Below are positions 24,968-33,265 of a stretch of 64,000 nucleotides of DNA, piece by piece. This DNA is from Flavobacterium sp. YJ01. GTDB lineage: Bacteria; Bacteroidota; Bacteroidia; Flavobacteriales; Flavobacteriaceae. The notes beneath the pieces are model-generated. The model was not told where the DNA came from and ran no database searches. It was given only the letters and a program-made list of their open reading frames with translations. The translations under genes were made by a program, and so were the position numbers. The stretch lies in the NCBI RefSeq assembly GCF_029320955.1, contig NZ_CP119757.1, forward strand, positions 4,154,001-4,218,000. The letters run 5' to 3'. Position 1 is the first letter of the stretch, and each line of letters starts with the position of its first letter.

Positions 24968-27013
24968 ATGAAAAATAACATATTTTTATTGGGCTTCTTC
25001 CTGCTGTTTTCCACTTTCATTAAAGCTCAAATCTACAATCCTATAAAATGGAAAACCAGTGTCGAGAATATTTCTGAAAATGAATACGAATTGCAGGCAA
25101 AAGCCATTATAGAACCAGGCTGGCATTTATATAGTCAGAATGTACAGGACGGAGGACCAATTCCGACTCGTTTTACTTTTGCTAAAAGTTCTGAATTTGA
25201 GTTGTTTGGAGGAGTAAAAGAAGAAAAAGGCAAAATTGTAAACGATCCTGTTTTTAAGATGCAGATTAAGTTTTTTGAGAAAGAAACCACTTTTAGACAA
25301 CGTATTAGATTACTATCATCGAACCCTTTCAAAATTAAAGCAGATGTTGAGTTTATGGTTTGTAATGATGAAAACTGCCTTCCGCCTGGAACTGATAAAT
25401 TGGAGTTTAACATTGTTCCTTCCGCGAAAGCGAAAACTTTAATTGAAAGTTCAGTAAATACAGAAACGAAAATTGAAAAGGTTGATTCTTCTAGAACAGC
25501 CTTACAAGAAAAAAAAGCAGAAATTGTTCCGTCAGAAATTGTAAAAACGCCTCAAAAAGTGTTTAAAAAACAAAATCCAGAAACAGCATCAAGAAGTTTA
25601 TGGACAATTTTTATCTTGTCGTTTTTTTCAGGATTTGCAGCACTATTAACGCCTTGTGTTTTTCCAATGATTCCGATGACGGTGAGTTTTTTTACCAAGC
25701 AAAGCAAAACAAAATCGCAAGGAATTAGAAAAGCCATTTTTTACGGAATTGCAATTATTGCCATCTATATCTTTTTGGGTGCCATAGTAACTTGGGTTTT
25801 TGGGGCAGATTCTCTAAATGCACTTTCGACAAATGTTTGGTTCAATCTGATCTTTTTTGTTCTTCTAATGATTTTTGCTTTCTCATTTTTGGGCGCATTC
25901 GAAATTATGCTGCCAAATGCTTGGGCAAACAAAGTCGATTCGCAAGCAGATAAAGGCGGAATTATCGGAATATTATGTATGGCTTTGGCTTTGGCAATTG
26001 TTTCATTTTCTTGCACAGGTCCAATTGTCGGAACTTTATTGGTAGAAGCCGCTTCACGCGGAGGAATCGCCCCTTTTGTCGGAATGTTTGGTTTTTCTCT
26101 CGCTTTGGCTTTGCCGTTTACTTTATTTGCTGCTTTTCCGGGTTGGTTGAATTCGTTGCCAAAATCGGGCGGTTGGCTTAATTCAGTTAAAGTATTTTTA
26201 GGATTTTTAGAAATGGCTTTGGCTTTTAAATTTCTATCAAATGCAGATTTGGTTTTACAATTGCATTGGCTGGAAAGAGAAACATTTCTTGCCATTTGGA
26301 TTGCCATTTTCGGAACGCTGACTTTTTATTTATTTGGAAAAATCCAATTGCCGCATGACAGTCCGATTCAAAATATAAGCGTTCCAAGATTAGGACTTGG
26401 AGTTGTGGTTTTGGCTTTTACCATTTATCTGATTCCGGGAATTTGGGGCGCGCCATTGAAAATGATTAGTGGTTTTCCGCCGCCAATGCATTACAGCGAA
26501 CTTCCAAATGGTTTAAATAATTCCTCTTCTAAAGAAATAACGCAAAATTTGCCAGAAGGCGCAGAACTTGGTCCGCACAATATTATGGCTTTTACCGATT
26601 ATGATTTAGGAATGCAGTACGCCAAAAAAATCGGAAAACCTGTTATGATTGATTTTACGGGTCATGCCTGCGTAAATTGCCGAAAAATGGAAGACAATGT
26701 TTGGTCTGACGAAAAGATTCAGAAAATCTTAAAAGGCGATTTGGTTTTAATTTCACTTTATGTGGATGACAAAAGAGAATTAAACCCAGAGGAACAAATT
26801 ACTTCAAAACTTACAGGAAAAAAACTAAAATATATTGGACAAAAATGGAGCGAATTTCAAACACTTACTTATAAAACCAATGCGCAGCCATTTTATGTTT
26901 TAGTTAATCATGAAGGAGAAGCTTTGAATGAAACGTCGGCTTATAATCCTGATATTAAAGAGTATTTAAACTGGCTTCAAAAAGGAGTTTCCAATTTTGA
27001 AAAAAGTTCGTAA
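24968..27013 (+). CDS. DsbD-type thiol:disulfide interchange protein
   Basis: This 681-residue electron carrier has all three DsbD parts: a signal peptide plus N-terminal periplasmic alpha domain (about 22-150, paired cysteines in VCNDENCLPP), a membrane domain of about eight helices (about 205-480, LTPCVFPMIPMTVSF and FSCTGPIVGTLL carrying the two membrane cysteines), and a C-terminal thioredoxin domain (about 540-680, FTGHACVNCRKMEDNVW). It moves electrons from cytoplasmic thioredoxin to periplasmic thiol proteins and would feed the thioredoxin-like and TlpA-like proteins encoded upstream. A terminator follows the stop. Confidence 0.93.
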   Translation: MKNNIFLLGFFLLFSTFIKAQIYNPIKWKTSVENISENEYELQAKAIIEPGWHLYSQNVQDGGPIPTRFTFAKSSEFELFGGVKEEKGKIVNDPVFKMQIKFFEKETTFRQRIRLLSSNPFKIKADVEFMVCNDENCLPPGTDKLEFNIVPSAKAKTLIESSVNTETKIEKVDSSRTALQEKKAEIVPSEIVKTPQKVFKKQNPETASRSLWTIFILSFFSGFAALLTPCVFPMIPMTVSFFTKQSKTKSQGIRKAIFYGIAIIAIYIFLGAIVTWVFGADSLNALSTNVWFNLIFFVLLMIFAFSFLGAFEIMLPNAWANKVDSQADKGGIIGILCMALALAIVSFSCTGPIVGTLLVEAASRGGIAPFVGMFGFSLALALPFTLFAAFPGWLNSLPKSGGWLNSVKVFLGFLEMALAFKFLSNADLVLQLHWLERETFLAIWIAIFGTLTFYLFGKIQLPHDSPIQNISVPRLGLGVVVLAFTIYLIPGIWGAPLKMISGFPPPMHYSELPNGLNNSSSKEITQNLPEGAELGPHNIMAFTDYDLGMQYAKKIGKPVMIDFTGHACVNCRKMEDNVWSDEKIQKILKGDLVLISLYVDDKRELNPEEQITSKLTGKKLKYIGQKWSEFQTLTYKTNAQPFYVLVNHEGEALNETSAYNPDIKEYLNWLQKGVSNFEKSS

Positions 27014-27055
27014 ACAGAATTTTTACCTTTATTTTATATTTATTATTGTTGATGG

Positions 27056-27091
27056 AAAGGCTGTCTCGACTTTTGAGATGGCCTTTTTTGT
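27056..27091 (+). terminator. Terminator after DsbD gene
   Basis: AAAGGCTGTCTC pairs with GAGATGGCCTTT through two G-U wobbles, followed by TTTTG. A close relative of this hairpin (AAAGAGGCTGTCTC) stands at 60897 next to another copy of the same palindromic repeat. Confidence 0.8.
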
Positions 27092-27102
27092 TTTATTTTT
27101 TT

Positions 27103-27274
27103 GTTCCGTAGGAACATTTGGTCGGTAGAAAAATAATATTGTTGTCGTTATTCAACGTTCCGTAGGAACGTTTGAATTCATTTTTTGTGACAATTTGGTA
27201 TATCAAACGTTCCTACGGAACGTAGACATGATTGGTGGTTGTTTTTTCTACCAACGAAACATTCCTACGGAATG
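27103..27274. repeat. Palindromic MITE-like repeat, copy B (full length)
   Basis: This 172-base element has the same architecture as 3678-3853. Its outer arms are GTTCCGTAGGAAC followed by ATTTGGTCGGTAGAAAAAT (27103-27134) and TTTTTTCTACCAACGAAAC followed by ATTCCTACGGAATG (27242-27274). Two inner hairpins are AACGTTCCGTAGGAACGTTT (27154-27173) and AAACGTTCCTACGGAACGT (27205-27223). No ORF is inside. Confidence 0.85.
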
Positions 27275-27298
27275 ATTACACTATAGATTCATAAAATT

Positions 27299-27336
27299 AA
27301 AAAGCGATTATCTCTTGTCGAGGTAACCGCTTTTTT
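27299..27336. terminator. Bidirectional hairpin terminator
   Basis: AAAAAGCG-A-TTA-T-CTC pairs with GAG-G-TAA-C-CGCTTTTTT, with one mismatch and one wobble. A-rich and T-rich flanks let it work both for the rightward DsbD transcript and for the leftward DUF1810 gene. Confidence 0.65.
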
Positions 27337-27352
27337 ATTCGATATATTTTAT

Positions 27353-27380
27353 GTTCCGTAGGAACATTTTGTTGGTAGAA
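27353..27380. repeat. Half copy of the palindromic repeat
   Basis: GTTCCGTAGGAAC followed by ATTTTGTTGGTAGAA matches one outer arm of the 172-175-base element. It ends three bases before the DUF1810 stop codon and has no partner arm within reach. Confidence 0.75.
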
Positions 27381-27382
27381 TA

Positions 27383-27844
27383 TTAAGAAAGTACTGCAAT
27401 TGGCAGATTTACAGTAGTTTTTTGAGTAAAGTTTAAAGTCATCTGATCCAAATGTCCGAAGAAAAAAGTATCTAAAACTTGTTGAAAAACCGGATGCGCA
27501 TTTTCGACCTGAACAAATAGACTCATAGAAGAATGCAGTTTTCTAGCGCCTAATTCGCCCAAAATTCCTTCAGCAGATTTTTTATTTAAAGTCAGCATCA
27601 GCTTAGAAATCTCAATTAAATGTTTCGATAAAATCGGATGATTTAAAAACGCTGTAGCTTCTTTTAAATCTGCAACACCATAATAATCAGAAAGATTACT
27701 TTTTCCTAAACCTTTGATTTGCGGAAATATAAACCACATCCAATGCGTTTCTTTTTTACCTTTTTTAATTTCAGAAAAAGCAGTTAAATACAATTTATTT
27801 TGTGCATCTAAAAATCGGGTCAAATCATTCTTTGCGTAAGTCAT
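27383..27844 (-). CDS. DUF1810 family protein
   Basis: This cytoplasmic protein of about 153 residues matches DUF1810: DLTRFLDAQNKLYLTAFSEI, the HWMWFIFPQIKGLGKS motif, and YYGVADLKEATAFLNHP. The start is placed at ATG 27844, where the family alignment begins; an in-frame GTG at 27910 would add 22 poorly conserved residues. The family is all-helical and has no established role. The gene stands alone and reads toward the repeat cluster. Confidence 0.85.
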   Translation of the reverse strand: MTYAKNDLTRFLDAQNKLYLTAFSEIKKGKKETHWMWFIFPQIKGLGKSNLSDYYGVADLKEATAFLNHPILSKHLIEISKLMLTLNKKSAEGILGELGARKLHSSMSLFVQVENAHPVFQQVLDTFFFGHLDQMTLNFTQKTTVNLPIAVLS

Positions 27845-28202
27845 ATCTTGATTTTGTATTAAATCGTTTATAAATGGAGTTTCTTCTATTGGTAATACTT
27901 CTAGTAACACTTTATTATTTTTATGCTTATAATTATCGAATTCAAAAGTAGAGCCTTAATCGGTGAGAGAGTTATAGAATTGCCAGTCGATGTTATATAA
28001 TTTCGATTGGTCCTTTGGTGTAAGAATGTCCTGTTAATTTATTTTTAAAGTTTTGCCAATGCCTAAATTCTAATGTTATTCTAATGTTGGAGAAAATATT
28101 TAGGTCTAAATTGCGCGCTTAGAAAAATCAAGATAATTGCCCTAAATCACTGGAGTTTTTAATTGAATTTCAGTGATTTATTTAAATCTTCGCCTTTAGA
28201 GT
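27845..28202. other. Non-coding gap with two repeats before the 134-residue gene
   Basis: The gap separates divergent genes. It contains a tandem direct repeat, TTCTAATGTTATTCTAATGTT (about 28068-28088). It also contains an inverted repeat: TAAATCACTG (28143-28152) with CAGTGATTTA (28171-28180), ending 23 bases before the ATG at 28203. The inverted repeat could be an operator or an RNA hairpin over the translation start of the export cluster. No other ORF is supported. Confidence 0.5.
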
Positions 28203-28607
28203 ATGTTGAACAGAATAAAAAATAGCTTTTTTTGTAAATGCCTTCAGGTGTTACTAGTCGGCTATTTTCTAATTAGCAGTTTAAATATCTCAAATAGTAT
28301 GGCTAGAATCATTAGTGATAATGCCGAAACCTATACTGTAAAAGGGATTACATGTAATTTTCTAAAAAAAATCTTCAAATGCGATGGAATTCCAGAAGAA
28401 CTGGATGACTACAAAACCAAGGACACCAAAACAGCCAAATTAGCAAAAGGAATTCCCTTAATGGAATATTTGATTTCATCAGAATCATTAATGCCTAGTT
28501 TTTATTTTTTGCTAGAAACTGAAGGGAAAAAATATAGTGATAATACAATCTTTACGTTTGGTTTTCATGGTAAAATAGATATACCGCCTCCTCGGCTAAA
28601 TTCATAA
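28203..28607 (+). CDS. Unknown 134-residue protein preceding the export genes
   Basis: I do not recognise a family. The N-terminus is basic with a hydrophobic stretch (about 12-32, CLQVLLVGYFLISSLNISNS), so it is either exported or anchored in the inner membrane. The rest is mixed charge, with a lysine-rich centre (KTKDTKTAKLAK) and a proline-rich end. Two cysteines in the mature region (ITCNF and FKCDG) might form a disulfide. It lies 101 bases upstream of the ABC-HlyD-TolC set in the same orientation, so it may be cargo, a chaperone or an unrelated gene. Flavobacterial use of ATG 28203 fits, but no Shine-Dalgarno is present. Confidence 0.6.
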   Translation: MLNRIKNSFFCKCLQVLLVGYFLISSLNISNSMARIISDNAETYTVKGITCNFLKKIFKCDGIPEELDDYKTKDTKTAKLAKGIPLMEYLISSESLMPSFYFLLETEGKKYSDNTIFTFGFHGKIDIPPPRLNS

Positions 28608-28708
28608 ATACTTGTTTTTTTAAGGATTAGAAGAAAAATCTTTATCCTAAATGCGGTTTTTGCCGTATATTTATTCTATGTAATAATCTTGTATTTATAC
28701 TTACATTC

Positions 28709-30364
28709 ATGACACCATTTAAACGTTTTTATAACTTATTGCAGCTTGATAAGCGCGATGTATATCAAATTATCTTCTATGCTGCATTTGCAGGTTTAGT
28801 AAATCTTTCCCTGCCTTTAGGAATCCAGGCCATTATTAATTTCATTCAAAGCGGACAGCTAAGCGTTTCTTGGATTGTTCTTGTAATTTTAGTTACAATT
28901 GGAGTTGGTTTTGGCGGAATTTTAACCATTTTACAGCTCCGAATTGTAGAAAATCTGCAACAGCGAATTTTTGTTCGTTCTTCTTTTGAATTTGCATACA
29001 GAATGCCCTTAATTAAATTTAAGGAAATGTATTCAGAATATGCTCCAGAAAAAGCCAATCGATTCTTCGATACTTTAATGGTGCAAAAAGGAACAGCAAA
29101 ATTGCTTTTAGATTTCTGTACCGCATTTCTTCAAGTCGGTTTGGGTATTATTTTATTAGTCTTATACCACTCTTTCTTCATGGTTATCGGACTTCTTTTC
29201 ATTGTTATTTTATGGGTAATTTTTAAATTCTCATACAAAGACGGTTTAGAAACCAGTCTTAACGAATCAAAATTTAAATATAAAGTTGCAGCGTGGCTTC
29301 AAGAAATTGCCAGAAATAGAGAAAGTTTTCGCAGAAAAGGAGCTTTTGAATATGCTTTGGAAAGAAATGACGGCTATGTGAGCAACTACGTAAATTACCG
29401 CGAAAAGCACTTTCAGGTAATGAAAAAACAATATATTCAGCTTACTATTTTTAAAGTAATTGTTACTGCTGCCTTATTATCGATCGGTGGTTTTCTGGTA
29501 ATTCACCACCAAATGAACATAGGGCAGTTCGTAGCAGCTGAAATTGTAATTGTATTGCTTATAAATTCTGTTGAAAAAATCATTTTCGGATTGGAATCTT
29601 TCTACGACGTTTTAACTTCTGTCGAAAAAATTGGTCAAGTAACCGATATGGAAATTTCATGTATTCCCGAAACTTCAGACAAAACAGAAAAAGGAATTAA
29701 TATTGAGACAGAAAGTATCAATTATAATTATCCAGAACACAACAAAAAATCGCTTAAGAATATTAATTTGAAAATCTCTCAAGGAGAAAAAATCATTCTT
29801 ACGGGAACAAACGGTGCAGGAAAAAGTACTTTATTGCGCTTACTTTCAGGAGTTTTAGAACCAGAAAGTGGTGCGATGTATGTGACAGATAATTTTATGA
29901 ACCGTCTTAGCGAAGATACTTACCGAGCGCAAGCAGGAACCTATTTGCAAGGCGATACCTTATTTGCAGGAACAATCAGAGAAAATATTGTTTTTGGAAA
30001 TGAAGAACTAAACAGCGATGATTTAAAATGGGCTTTAGATAATGTAGGTCTTACACCTTACATCAAAACTTTCGAGAATGGATTGGAAAATCAAATTCAT
30101 CCGGGAGGACGTGAACTTTCTGCTTCTGATGTTCAAAAGATTCTTTTGGCAAGAAGTATTGTGAGCAAACCAAATATTTTATTCTTAGAAGATCCAGTTG
30201 ATAAAATGGACGAATTGACTTCGAATAAAATTGTTGATTTTTTACTTTCCGAAGAAAATGATTGGACTGTAATTGTAACTTCTAAAAGTGATATTTGGAA
30301 AAGCAAATGTAGCCGTATGATTACAATTGACGACGGAAAAATTATTAACGACATAAAGCTTTAA
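28709..30364 (+). CDS. ABC exporter (fused membrane and ATPase domains) with non-canonical ATPase motifs
   Basis: This 551-residue half-transporter has six helices (about 18-300) and then a nucleotide-binding domain (about 330-551). There is no C39 peptidase domain. Walker A (GTNGAGKSTLLR) and the Q-loop (TYLQGDTLFAGTIREN) are normal. The signature is LSASD instead of LSGGQ. Walker B reads LFLEDP, with Glu-Asp where Asp-Glu is usual. The H-loop region is IVTSKSD, with no histidine. A homodimer would therefore have both ATP sites altered. It is followed 2 bases later by an HlyD-like adaptor and then a TolC-like channel, so it is the inner-membrane part of a type I-like export system. The substrate is unknown. 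Confidence 0.9.
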   Translation: MTPFKRFYNLLQLDKRDVYQIIFYAAFAGLVNLSLPLGIQAIINFIQSGQLSVSWIVLVILVTIGVGFGGILTILQLRIVENLQQRIFVRSSFEFAYRMPLIKFKEMYSEYAPEKANRFFDTLMVQKGTAKLLLDFCTAFLQVGLGIILLVLYHSFFMVIGLLFIVILWVIFKFSYKDGLETSLNESKFKYKVAAWLQEIARNRESFRRKGAFEYALERNDGYVSNYVNYREKHFQVMKKQYIQLTIFKVIVTAALLSIGGFLVIHHQMNIGQFVAAEIVIVLLINSVEKIIFGLESFYDVLTSVEKIGQVTDMEISCIPETSDKTEKGINIETESINYNYPEHNKKSLKNINLKISQGEKIILTGTNGAGKSTLLRLLSGVLEPESGAMYVTDNFMNRLSEDTYRAQAGTYLQGDTLFAGTIRENIVFGNEELNSDDLKWALDNVGLTPYIKTFENGLENQIHPGGRELSASDVQKILLARSIVSKPNILFLEDPVDKMDELTSNKIVDFLLSEENDWTVIVTSKSDIWKSKCSRMITIDDGKIINDIKL

Positions 30365-30366
30365 TC

Positions 30367-31719
30367 ATGCTCAATATATCTAAAGATAACAACGTACTTA
30401 TAACTGAGGGCAAATACAAATCGATTACGAGTGTTGCCCGAAGACCGCATTATAGAATTTTAAACAAAGTCATAATCGGATTCTTGATATTCTGTGTATG
30501 CTGCCTTTTCTTGCCATGGACACAAAATATATCAGGAAGTGGTTCTGTAACGACTTTAAAACCAGATCAAAGACCTCAAACTGTTCATAATGCTATTGCA
30601 GGACGAATTGAAAAATGGTTTGTAAAAGAAGGAGATTATGTAAAAAAAGGAGATACCATTCTTTTTATTTCAGAGATTAAAGAAGATTATTTAGATCCAA
30701 ATTTGGTTGGAAATACCAAACAGCAAGTAGATGCCAAAAAAATGGCGGTTGAATCGTACGGTGATAAAGTAAATTCTCTAGACGTTCAGGCGCAATCTTT
30801 GAATACAGAAAGACAGTTGAAACTGGAACAAGCAAGCAACAAAATCAAACAAGCAAGACTGAAAATAAAAAGTGACAGTATGGATTTGGTTGCCGTTAGA
30901 ACACAGCTTCGAATTGCAAAAACACAATTTGATCGTTCTACAGCTTTAAACAAAGAAGGTTTAAAACCAATGACAGATGTCGAGCAAAAAAGATTAAAAT
31001 TGCAAGAATCTGAAGCTTATATTATTACTCAGGAAAATAAATTATTAAGCAGCCGAAACGAATTGATTAACGCAAAAGTAGAGATCAACAGAATTACGGC
31101 CGAATATGCTGAAAAAATTTCAAAATCTAGAAGTGATAAATTTACAGCTTTAAGTACGCAATACGATACTGAAGCTCAGGTTAATAAATTGGAAAATCAA
31201 TATACTAACTATAGATTGAGAAATGGTTTGTATTACATTACAGCGCCTCAAAGCGGTTATGTAAACCGTGCTTTATTGGCGGGTATTGGAGAAACAATCA
31301 AAGAAGGAACTTCGGTAGTAAGTATTATGCCTTCTAAATATGATATTGCGGTAGAAACTTACGTAGATCCAATCGATTTACCATTAGTTCATCGTGGCGC
31401 GAAAGTTCGTGTTTGGTTCGATGGTTGGCCTAGAATCGTATTTTCTGGATGGCCAGGATTGTCTTATGGAACTTACGGAGGAAAAATTGTAGCGGTAGAA
31501 AATTTTATCAGTCCAAACGGAAAATATAGAATTTTGGTTTCTCCAGACGGAGAAGATCGCCACTGGCCAAAAGAATTGAGCATTGGTGCCGGAGCACAAA
31601 GTATTGCGTTGCTAGAAACAGTTTCGGTATGGTATGAGATTTGGCGAAACTTAAACGGTTTCCCACCAAACTATTATAATTCAGGAGAAAAGGAAGCAAA
31701 AGGAAAGGAGAAAAAGTAA
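30367..31719 (+). CDS. HlyD-family membrane fusion protein
   Basis: This 450-residue adaptor has a cytoplasmic N-terminus, one transmembrane helix (about 34-53, VIIGFLIFCVCCLFLPW), a split lipoyl/barrel-sandwich domain (NAIAGRIEKWFVKEGDYVKKGD near 75, and APQSGYVNRALLAGIGETIKEG near 295) and a long coiled-coil hairpin between them (about 110-280). These are the features of adaptors that bridge an ABC exporter and TolC across the periplasm. It is tightly packed: 2 bases after the ABC gene and 1 base before the TolC gene. Confidence 0.93.
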   Translation: MLNISKDNNVLITEGKYKSITSVARRPHYRILNKVIIGFLIFCVCCLFLPWTQNISGSGSVTTLKPDQRPQTVHNAIAGRIEKWFVKEGDYVKKGDTILFISEIKEDYLDPNLVGNTKQQVDAKKMAVESYGDKVNSLDVQAQSLNTERQLKLEQASNKIKQARLKIKSDSMDLVAVRTQLRIAKTQFDRSTALNKEGLKPMTDVEQKRLKLQESEAYIITQENKLLSSRNELINAKVEINRITAEYAEKISKSRSDKFTALSTQYDTEAQVNKLENQYTNYRLRNGLYYITAPQSGYVNRALLAGIGETIKEGTSVVSIMPSKYDIAVETYVDPIDLPLVHRGAKVRVWFDGWPRIVFSGWPGLSYGTYGGKIVAVENFISPNGKYRILVSPDGEDRHWPKELSIGAGAQSIALLETVSVWYEIWRNLNGFPPNYYNSGEKEAKGKEKK

Positions 31720-31720
31720 A

Positions 31721-33118
31721 ATGAGAAATCTTGTAAAATTGTTTTCTTTCTTAACGCTGTTCTGCTTTTCTACAATGCAAGGTCAAAACTTTAATGAAGA
31801 AGAGCTAACTTTTATCGAGTATTTGGGATATGTAAAAAAATATCATCCGCTGGTAAAACAAGCCAATCTTGAAGTAACCAATGCACAAGCCAAATTAATG
31901 GCAGCGCGAGGCGGATTTGATCCTAAAATTGAAGTAGATTACAATAAGAAAGAATTTAAAGGAACAGAATACTATTCGTTATTAAACAGCAGTTTCAAAA
32001 TTCCGACTTGGTACGGAATTGAAGTAAAAGCTGGTTTCGATGATACCGACGGGCAATATTACAATCCGCAGAACCGTACTCCAGAAGCTGGTTTAGCTTC
32101 GCTTGGAATTACTGTTGCTTTGGGGCAGGGAATGTTTATTAATCAGCGAATGGCTGATGTGAGAGAAGGGAAATTAAACTTGAAACTAAGTGACGCACAG
32201 CGTAAGCTAAGAGCCATCGAAGTTTTGTATCAGGCAAGTGAAGCTTATTTTGAATGGAGAAAAAGCTATAACGAAGCCGAATTGTATAAAAATTATTTAG
32301 GTTTTGCCAGCACTCGTTTTACAGGCGTTAAGAAATTAATTGAATCCGGAGATTCGCCAGCTATTGATAGTGTTGAAGCTAAAATTACCGTTAGAAACCG
32401 AGAATTGAATGTTGAAAACGGAAATTTAAAATTGGCTAAAGCAAAGCTTAAACTAGCTAATTTTTTATGGATTGAAAATGTTCCAGTTGAATTAGGAGAA
32501 ATGGTAAAACCAGAGCAGAATTTAGGTCAAACTATCGAAGAAACTCTTAGAACGGATGCCATGATGGTTGATGTTGAGTCTTTAGATTCGCATCCTAAAA
32601 TTCAATCTATGGAAACTAAATTGTCTATTTTGGAAGTAAATCGTCAGTTGAAAGCCAATTCGTTGTTGCCAAAAGTTAACGTTGGTTACAATTATATTTC
32701 AGATCCAAATTATTGGAATACTTTTAATGCAGATGATTATAAATTTAATATCGACTTTAGTTTTCCAATTTTCTTGAGAAAAGAACGCGGAAATTTGAAA
32801 TTGGCTAAATTAAAAATTCAAGATATGCAATTTGATATTGGTCAGCAGAGAGTAGAATTGAAAAACAAAATCAAAGCGCAACAAACAGAAATTGCTTCTT
32901 TAAGAAGGCAAAAAGTGGTAATTGATAATTTGGTAAATGACTATATGACGATGTTGAATTCAGAAGAGAAACTATTTTCTTTTGGTGAAAGTTCTATTTT
33001 CTTAATCAATTCGAGAGAGAACAATTTGGTAAGTGCTAAGTTATCTCAAATTAGTTTAGAAAATCAATTTTATCTTTCGAATGCCGAATTGTACAAAATC
33101 TTAGCAAATCCAGATTAA
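31721..33118 (+). CDS. TolC-like outer membrane efflux protein
   Basis: This 465-residue protein has a signal peptide (MRNLVKLFSFLTLFCFSTMQG) and the TolC/OEP pattern of two repeats of long amphipathic helices with short strands (VKQANLEVTNAQAKLMAARGGFDP near 47, and a related repeat around 285-330, DVESLDSHPKIQSMETKLSI). It forms the outer membrane channel of the export system. Its start overlaps the spacing of the adaptor stop by one base, so translation is probably coupled. Confidence 0.93.
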   Translation: MRNLVKLFSFLTLFCFSTMQGQNFNEEELTFIEYLGYVKKYHPLVKQANLEVTNAQAKLMAARGGFDPKIEVDYNKKEFKGTEYYSLLNSSFKIPTWYGIEVKAGFDDTDGQYYNPQNRTPEAGLASLGITVALGQGMFINQRMADVREGKLNLKLSDAQRKLRAIEVLYQASEAYFEWRKSYNEAELYKNYLGFASTRFTGVKKLIESGDSPAIDSVEAKITVRNRELNVENGNLKLAKAKLKLANFLWIENVPVELGEMVKPEQNLGQTIEETLRTDAMMVDVESLDSHPKIQSMETKLSILEVNRQLKANSLLPKVNVGYNYISDPNYWNTFNADDYKFNIDFSFPIFLRKERGNLKLAKLKIQDMQFDIGQQRVELKNKIKAQQTEIASLRRQKVVIDNLVNDYMTMLNSEEKLFSFGESSIFLINSRENNLVSAKLSQISLENQFYLSNAELYKILANPD

Positions 33119-33178
33119 AACATAAAATATGCAGTTTGCGATGACTGTACTATATTAATTTTCAGAATTTAATTTAAA

Positions 33179-33211
33179 AAAAAGCTTCAGATATTTTCTG
33201 AAGCTTTTTTT
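33179..33211 (+). terminator. Terminator of the export operon
   Basis: AAAGCTTCAGA pairs with TCTGAAGCTTT around a short loop and is followed by a run of T. It is a strong Rho-independent signal 60 bases after the tolC-like stop. Confidence 0.9.
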
Positions 33212-33265
33212 GTTAGAAATTAATCCAACTTCTTTTTTAAATTTGAAGAAAGAAATAAATCAAAA

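Noticed and set aside
25765..26307. Long leftward ORF (180 codons) inside dsbD
   Set aside because: It is antisense to the membrane domain of DsbD and rich in codons produced by its complement; no start signal or homology.
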